Made by a program: the position numbers and the translations under genes. Positions 55,049 to 59,285 of a DNA stretch of 59,285 bases are shown here, one piece after another. Within the stretch, counting starts at the first letter, position 1, and every line of letters begins with the position of its first letter. This DNA comes from Rhizobium sp. GTDB taxonomy: Bacteria > Pseudomonadota > Alphaproteobacteria > Rhizobiales > Rhizobiaceae. The notes under the pieces are model-generated. The model saw only the letters and a list, made by a program, of their open reading frames with translations, was not told where the DNA came from and did no database searches. The stretch spans positions 1-59,285 of the forward strand of contig JAQGJP010000073.1 in assembly GCA_028290545.1 (NCBI GenBank). The letters run 5' to 3'.

Positions 55049-55141
55049 TCTGCGGTAATGATGACGGGATTAACTTACGCAAAAGTATACTCCCGGCCCA
55101 TCTCCTGTCTTAATGACTTGATAATTGCCCCTTAAGGAACG

Positions 55142-55921
55142 ATGTTTACGATGTCCTGGCAGGGACTTCTTGTCGGACTATCGGGGAAACAGATAGTCCA
55201 TCAGGCATTTCGCCAGGAACAGCAAGGATACGACGTGTCGGAATTCGGTATGGAAATTGGCAGGGAAGTCGGAAACACCCAGGAAAAGGCGGAAAAACTT
55301 TCCGAACTACTGCGTCATCTTTCCGAAAGTGCCGGAGAAACAATCAGTCTGGGCGAGATTGCCGACGCGATGGCCGACCGGTCGTTCGGTGCCTTCCTTG
55401 TGGTATTCTGCCTTCCAAACCTGATCCCGCTGCCGCCGGGCGCCACTTTCATCCTCGGGCTGCCGCTGGTCTTCATCGCCTTCCAGATGGCATTTTCGCG
55501 CCTCGACACGATCTGGCTGCCGAAACGGCTGCACAGCTATTCGTTCAACAACAAGGCTTTTTCGGCGGTGCTCGACAAGTTCGTGCCCTATATGGAGAAG
55601 GCCGAACGCTTCATCCGGCCACGTTTCTGGTCCGGCAATACCAGGCTCTACGAGCGCTTTATCGGCGCCTTCGCCCTGATCCTCGCCGTGGTGATTTTCC
55701 TGCCGATACCGCTCGGCAATATGGGTCCGGCCTACGCACTGGCACTGATGGGCCTCGGCCTTACCGAACGGGATGGCATCACGCTCGGCATCGGCGTGCT
55801 GATCGGCGCGATCTTCTCCGTGATCGTCGGCTATGTCGGCTATGAGATATTCAAGCTGATTCCTTATTTCTTCCACCAATTGCCGCATTACTGGGACGGC
55901 TTTATAAACTTCTTCTCCTGA
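55142..55921 (+). CDS. exoD: ExoD-family membrane protein
   Basis: 259 residues. The ExoD domain starts near residue 50 (LRHLSESAGETISLGEIADA) and has four or five membrane segments (FLVVFCLPNLIPLPPG, FIGAFALILAVVIFLPIPLG and so on). Rhizobial ExoD is needed for alkaline tolerance and exopolysaccharide production, mechanism unknown. The start may be ATG 55142 or a downstream GTG/ATG; the first 35 residues are not conserved-looking. It interrupts the one-carbon genes. Confidence 0.82.
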   Translation: MFTMSWQGLLVGLSGKQIVHQAFRQEQQGYDVSEFGMEIGREVGNTQEKAEKLSELLRHLSESAGETISLGEIADAMADRSFGAFLVVFCLPNLIPLPPGATFILGLPLVFIAFQMAFSRLDTIWLPKRLHSYSFNNKAFSAVLDKFVPYMEKAERFIRPRFWSGNTRLYERFIGAFALILAVVIFLPIPLGNMGPAYALALMGLGLTERDGITLGIGVLIGAIFSVIVGYVGYEIFKLIPYFFHQLPHYWDGFINFFS

Positions 55922-56044
55922 GAATTGCACGCGCGCATAATTGATTTGATATGTGTCGCAATAAGGCTAAAACGACGTCGTGACTAGCCGGGCAGCGACA
56001 CCCCATCCCGTTCCATTGTGCGCGCAACAAAGGGAGTTTGGGGA

Positions 56045-56347
56045 ATGGCAGACCGCATCATCGTCTACTGGCGCGATATTCCGGCGCAGGTGATCATCAA
56101 GAAGGGGCGGACGAGCGCCAAGCGCGAGCTTTCCCTGCGATTCACGGAAGCGATCGACATGTGCGCGATGCGCACCGGGGCCGCCGAAAGCGGCGATTAT
56201 CTCGCCGACTGGCGCAAGGCCGATCCCGAGCCCGTTTCCGATGATCTGGACGCAGAAGCTGACAAGGCCGCGGCCGAACTCGAAACCGCCTATGACCGCG
56301 AACGTCTGGTCGCTCTGGTAAAAGCAGGCGGCAAAGAGAATGGTTGA
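56045..56347 (+). CDS. 'Virulence factor' domain protein of the one-carbon module
   Basis: 100 residues from MADRIIVYWRDIPAQVIIKK, the opening of the small PF13769-type 'virulence factor' family, followed by RFTEAIDMCAMRTGAAESGD and YLADWRKADPEP. The name derives from an old screen and says nothing about its job. It overlaps the next gene by eight bases and is part of the run with the cysteine-rich MTHFR-like protein and MetF, so it is probably a component or chaperone of that complex. The start at 56045 has GGGAG upstream. Confidence 0.8.
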   Translation: MADRIIVYWRDIPAQVIIKKGRTSAKRELSLRFTEAIDMCAMRTGAAESGDYLADWRKADPEPVSDDLDAEADKAAAELETAYDRERLVALVKAGGKENG

Positions 56348-56894
56348 GCTGAAGATCCACAAGAAGCCGCCGACCGCCTATGTTCCATCCGGCGTGTCGG
56401 CCATCGGCCGGCAGAAGCGCCGCTACGCGATCCGCCTGTGGTCCATTCGCCATTCCCGGATGCTGGAATGGTTCTACGGCAAGTTCGCCGACGTCTTTCT
56501 GCTTTTGCATCCGCTCTGGAATAAGATCGGCTATTCGCGTGTCGAAGCGCCGATCAAGTTCGTGGAAAAACGCGTCAAGGGCTTGATGTTCGACTGTCGC
56601 ATGTGTGGCCAGTGCGTCTTGTCGTCGACCGGCATGAGCTGCCCGATGAACTGTCCCAAGCAGCTTCGCAACGGACCATGCGGCGGCGTTCGCGCCAACG
56701 GCAATTGCGAAGTCGAACCCGATATGCCCTGTGTCTGGGTCAAGGCCTGGGAAGGCTCGCGAAACATGGTGCATGGTGACAAGATCATGACCGTGCAGAA
56801 GCCGGTCGATCAGTCGATCCGCGAGACATCCGCCTGGCTGCGCGTCACCGCGCAAGCCGCCGCTGCCAGCGAAGCCGCCAAAAAGGAAGTATGA
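56340..56894 (+). CDS. Methylenetetrahydrofolate reductase C-terminal-like cysteine protein (MetV-like)
   Basis: 184 residues. Cysteines at 86, 89, 92, 101, 105, 114, 123 and 131 (DCRMCGQCVLSS, SCPMNCPKQL, GPCGGV) match the MTHFR C-terminal domain that, in acetogens, forms the MetV subunit of the MetFV reductase. It binds zinc or an iron-sulfur cluster. Here it is a free-standing gene right before metF (six-base gap) and after the virulence-factor-domain gene (eight-base overlap). It would let MetF take or give electrons through a partner rather than NADH only. Confidence 0.85.
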   Translation: MVELKIHKKPPTAYVPSGVSAIGRQKRRYAIRLWSIRHSRMLEWFYGKFADVFLLLHPLWNKIGYSRVEAPIKFVEKRVKGLMFDCRMCGQCVLSSTGMSCPMNCPKQLRNGPCGGVRANGNCEVEPDMPCVWVKAWEGSRNMVHGDKIMTVQKPVDQSIRETSAWLRVTAQAAAASEAAKKEV

Positions 56895-56900
56895 AGCATC

Positions 56901-57956
56901 ATGGTGCATATCGACGAAAATCCGCTTGGCGCGCACCTGCCGCTCGATCCCCTGCCCGGCCATTCCTCGCTCGGCCGGCTGGAACGCGTTCTGCGCCGTG
57001 GCGAGTTTGCCGTCACGGCCGAACTCAACCCGCCCGACAGCGCCAATCCCGAGGATGTCTATGAGCGCGCGGCGATCTTCGAAGGCTGGGTGGACGGCAT
57101 CAATGCCGTCGATGCGTCCGGCGCCAATTGCCATATGTCGTCCGTCGGCATCTGCGCCCTGCTGACCCGCATGGGCTATGCGCCGATCATGCAGATCGCC
57201 TGCCGCGACAAGAACCGCATCGCCATTCAGGGCGACGTGCTCGGGGCGGCCGCCATGGGTGTTGCCAACATCATGTGCCTGACGGGTGACGGCGTGCAGG
57301 CCGGTGACCAGCCGGGCGCCAAGCCGGTGTTCGACCTCGATTGCATGTCGTTGCTCGAAACCGTCCGCACCATGCGCGACCAGTCGAAATTCCTCTCGGG
57401 CCGCAAACTCAGCACCCCGCCGAACGTGTTTCTGGGAGCCGCGATCAATCCGTTCGCGCCGCCCTATGATTTCCGACCCTACCGCCTCGGCAAGAAGATC
57501 GAGGCCGGCGCGCAGTTCGTCCAGAGCCAGTATTGCTTCGACGTACCGATGTTCCGCGAATATATGAAAAAGGTCGTCGATCTCGGCTTTGCCGAAAAGT
57601 GCTTCATCCTCGCCGGCGTCGGCCCGATGGCATCCGCCAAGACCGCCAAATGGATCCGCTCCAATGTACCGGGCATCCACATCCCGGATTCGGTTATCAA
57701 GCGCCTGGAAGGCGCCGAAAACCAGAAGAAGGAAGGCAAGCAGCTCTGCATCGACATCATCAACGAGGTGAAGGAGATCGAGGGCGTTTCGGGCGTCCAT
57801 GTCATGGCCTACCGCCAGGAGGAATATGTTTCCGAGATCGTCCACGAATCCGGCGTTCTCAAGGGCCGCACGCCCTGGAAGCGCACCCCACGCTCCGAGA
57901 TGCACGAAGTTCTGGAAGAAACCGCCAACGCCCTGGTGGATCAATCCGTCAGATGA
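56901..57956 (+). CDS. metF: Methylenetetrahydrofolate reductase
   Basis: 351 residues, longer than the about 300 of biosynthetic MetF. FAD/TIM-barrel blocks: FAVTAELNPPDS, GINAVDASGANCHMSS, IMQIACRDKNRIAIQGDVLG and NIMCLTGDGVQAGDQPG, FVQSQYCFDVPMF. Catalyses the CH3-THF/CH2=THF interconversion. Next to the MetV-like gene and upstream of the pterin-binding methyltransferase by 100 bases. In this context the likely direction is oxidation of methyl-THF derived from methylated amines (inference). Confidence 0.93.
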   Translation: MVHIDENPLGAHLPLDPLPGHSSLGRLERVLRRGEFAVTAELNPPDSANPEDVYERAAIFEGWVDGINAVDASGANCHMSSVGICALLTRMGYAPIMQIACRDKNRIAIQGDVLGAAAMGVANIMCLTGDGVQAGDQPGAKPVFDLDCMSLLETVRTMRDQSKFLSGRKLSTPPNVFLGAAINPFAPPYDFRPYRLGKKIEAGAQFVQSQYCFDVPMFREYMKKVVDLGFAEKCFILAGVGPMASAKTAKWIRSNVPGIHIPDSVIKRLEGAENQKKEGKQLCIDIINEVKEIEGVSGVHVMAYRQEEYVSEIVHESGVLKGRTPWKRTPRSEMHEVLEETANALVDQSVR

Positions 57957-58056
57957 TCTCCACACGCCACTGATCAACCGTCGATCCATCGTCTTGTCAC
58001 CCATCCAATAAAGACATAATGCAATCGCACTGTCTTTGACTTCTCAAGGGATACCA

Positions 58057-59025
58057 ATGACCCGCACTATCGTCGCATCCGCCACCAGGGAAATCATCAT
58101 CGGCTTCGACCAGCCGTTCTGCGTCATTGGTGAACGTATCAACCCCACCGGCCGCAAGAAGCTCGCCGCCGAAATGGCCGCCGGCAATTTCGACACCGTC
58201 ATCAAGGACGCTCTGGAACAGGTGGCCGCTGGTGCGACCATGCTCGACGTCAATGCCGGCGTCACTTCCGTCAACCCCAACGAGACCGAGCCGGGCCTGC
58301 TGGTGCGGACGCTGGAAATCGTCCAGGGCCTCGTCGATGTGCCGCTATCGATCGACAGCTCGGTGACGGCGGCGATTGAAGCCGCTCTCAAGGTCGCCAA
58401 GGGCCGCCCGCTGATCAACTCGGTGACCGGTGAAGAAGAAAAGCTCGAAGCCATCCTGCCGCTGTGCGCCAAGTACAACGTACCGGTGGTGGCGATCTCC
58501 AATGACGAAACCGGCATTTCGATGGACCCGGATGTGCGTTTCGCAGTCGCCAAGAAGATCGTTCAGCGCGCCATGGATTACGGCATCAAGCCGGAAGACG
58601 TGGTCGTCGACCCGCTCGTCATGCCGATCGGCGCCCTGGGCGACGCCGGCCGCCAGGTCTTCGCGCTGCTCCGCCGCCTGCGCGAGGAACTGAAGGTCAA
58701 CACCACCTGCGGCCTCTCCAACATTTCCTTCGGCCTGCCGCATCGCCATGGCATCAATGGCGGCTTCATCCCGATGGTGATCGGCGCCGGCATGACGTCC
58801 GCGATCATGAACCCCTGCCGCCCGCAGGAAATGGAAGCCGTGCGCGCCGCCAACGTGCTGAACGGCACCGACCCCAATTGCGCCCACTGGATCAAGACCT
58901 ATCGCGACTACAAGCCCACCGAGGCTGGCGTCGCAGCAGCCCCCACCCCCGCAGCATCGTCTGCCCCGGCCGGCCGCCGTGGCGGCCGCGCAAGCCGCGT
59001 CGGCGCCGGTGGCGCCACGGATTAA
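58057..59025 (+). CDS. MetH-like pterin-binding methyltransferase
   Basis: 322 residues. A dihydropteroate synthase-like barrel as in the folate domain of MetH and in MtgA-type enzymes: FCVIGERINPTGRKKLAAEM, GATMLDVNAG, PLSIDSSVTAAIEAAL, INSVTGEE, AISNDETGISMDPD and GLSNISFGLPHR. It lacks homocysteine and B12 domains, so it takes a methyl group from the separate corrinoid protein to THF. It ends in an Ala/Pro-rich linker with PAGRRGGRASRVGAGGATD. The start at 58057 follows AAGGGATACC. Confidence 0.92.
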   Translation: MTRTIVASATREIIIGFDQPFCVIGERINPTGRKKLAAEMAAGNFDTVIKDALEQVAAGATMLDVNAGVTSVNPNETEPGLLVRTLEIVQGLVDVPLSIDSSVTAAIEAALKVAKGRPLINSVTGEEEKLEAILPLCAKYNVPVVAISNDETGISMDPDVRFAVAKKIVQRAMDYGIKPEDVVVDPLVMPIGALGDAGRQVFALLRRLREELKVNTTCGLSNISFGLPHRHGINGGFIPMVIGAGMTSAIMNPCRPQEMEAVRAANVLNGTDPNCAHWIKTYRDYKPTEAGVAAAPTPAASSAPAGRRGGRASRVGAGGATD

Positions 59026-59032
59026 TACCAAG

Positions 59033-59285
59033 TCTCGATGATGGCAACCTATTGCGCCGGAGCGATCCTGGCTTTCCGGCGAGGAGAAAACCGCAAATGG
59101 AGTTGCTCCTCCATCGAGGATTTTCGACAAGGCCGGAAGCCAAGAGCGCCCGGCCCTTCGGGTGGGCCGGGATTCGGCCGCCGGATGCGTCGCAATCCTC
59201 GACCGTAACCAAGGTTACGCCCTCCGGTGTGCTCCTGCCCGGACGGTCGTTCCCGGTCCCACGCAATAGGTCGTCATCATCGAGA
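59033..59285. repeat. Long imperfect inverted repeat pair
   Basis: TCTCGATGATGGCAACCTAT plus TGCG at 59033-59056 recurs inverted at 59262-59285 (22 of 24 bases). Resemblance continues less exactly for another 30 bases inward. The interior has hairpins GCCCGGCCC/GGGCCGGG (about 59150-59172) and GTAAC/GTTAC (59206-59218). No clear gene. May be a short mobile repeat; the window ends with the outer arm, so its limits are uncertain. Confidence 0.6.

Noticed and set aside
56142..58004. 620-codon minus-strand frame opposite metF
   Set aside because: The plus strand encodes MetF and the cysteine protein with intact motifs; the reverse is a shadow.
58010..58037. AAAGACA/TGTCTTT pair before the pterin-binding gene as a SahR site or riboswitch
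   Set aside because: The arms are short, far apart and do not form the compact palindrome seen before bmt.
59033..59285. Start of a RACE/RamA-type activator gene after the pterin-binding enzyme
   Set aside because: A short THTPSG-like resemblance (VTPSG) was seen in one frame, but it is not followed by a ferredoxin motif and the segment is better explained as inverted repeats.

Overview
The window looks like a chromosomal segment of an alphaproteobacterium of the order Hyphomicrobiales (Rhizobiales; Rhizobiaceae or Phyllobacteriaceae-like). The evidence is the high GC content, the aerobic-type cobalamin genes (cobN, cobW, cobO, cbtAB, cobE), the ExoD and CobE families, rhizobial-type palindromic repeats, and the joining of a cob cluster to a corrinoid methyltransferase cluster. 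I recall a similar neighbourhood in Sinorhizobium, but this is from memory and unchecked. No rRNA, tRNA, CRISPR array, complete insertion sequence or prophage was seen.

Layout. 1-5100: 5'-part of gnd, an SRPBCC/ArsR module, a small secreted protein, glutaminase and an L,D-transpeptidase. 5200-26200, nearly all on the minus strand: cobalamin biosynthesis in blocks. These are cobA-cobB-cobC-cobD (each pair overlapping), cobE, and a long riboswitch-led run cbtB-cbtA-cobU-cobW-[higBA]-cobN-[yefM/yoeB]-cobO, plus a separate cobQ. Two toxin-antitoxin modules sit exactly on either side of cobN, and cobN carries in-frame palindromic repeat insertions. Unrelated passengers are a nucleoside hydrolase, a sulfotransferase, a TauE exporter, a SAM methyltransferase and a repeat protein with a peptidoglycan-binding domain.

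26300-33400: a second SRPBCC/ArsR pair, a 0.9-kb stretch without a recognisable gene, a peptide-type ABC importer and a relic of an RTX protein. 33400-48000: aldo/keto reductase, glycan genes (pyruvyl transferase, GT2, SPINDLY-type OGT), a betaine/homocysteine methyltransferase (bmt), a metal P-type ATPase with a divergent MerR regulator, an ECF sigma/vWA pair and two tandem EamA transporters.

47868-59025: a one-carbon module. It contains an iron-sulfur protein, a non-pyrrolysine MttB-family methyltransferase, a B12-binding corrinoid protein, a DUF1638 protein, a 'virulence factor' domain protein, a free-standing MTHFR C-terminal zinc/cysteine protein, MetF and a MetH-like pterin-binding methyltransferase. 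Read together (inference), MttB moves a methyl group from a quaternary amine to the corrinoid protein, the pterin-binding enzyme passes it to tetrahydrofolate, and MetF with the cysteine-rich protein oxidises methyl-THF. The B12 made by the cob cluster would be the cofactor, and Bmt would be a B12-independent outlet for betaine methyl groups. The activator that re-reduces the corrinoid is not obvious; the iron-sulfur protein next to mttB is a candidate.
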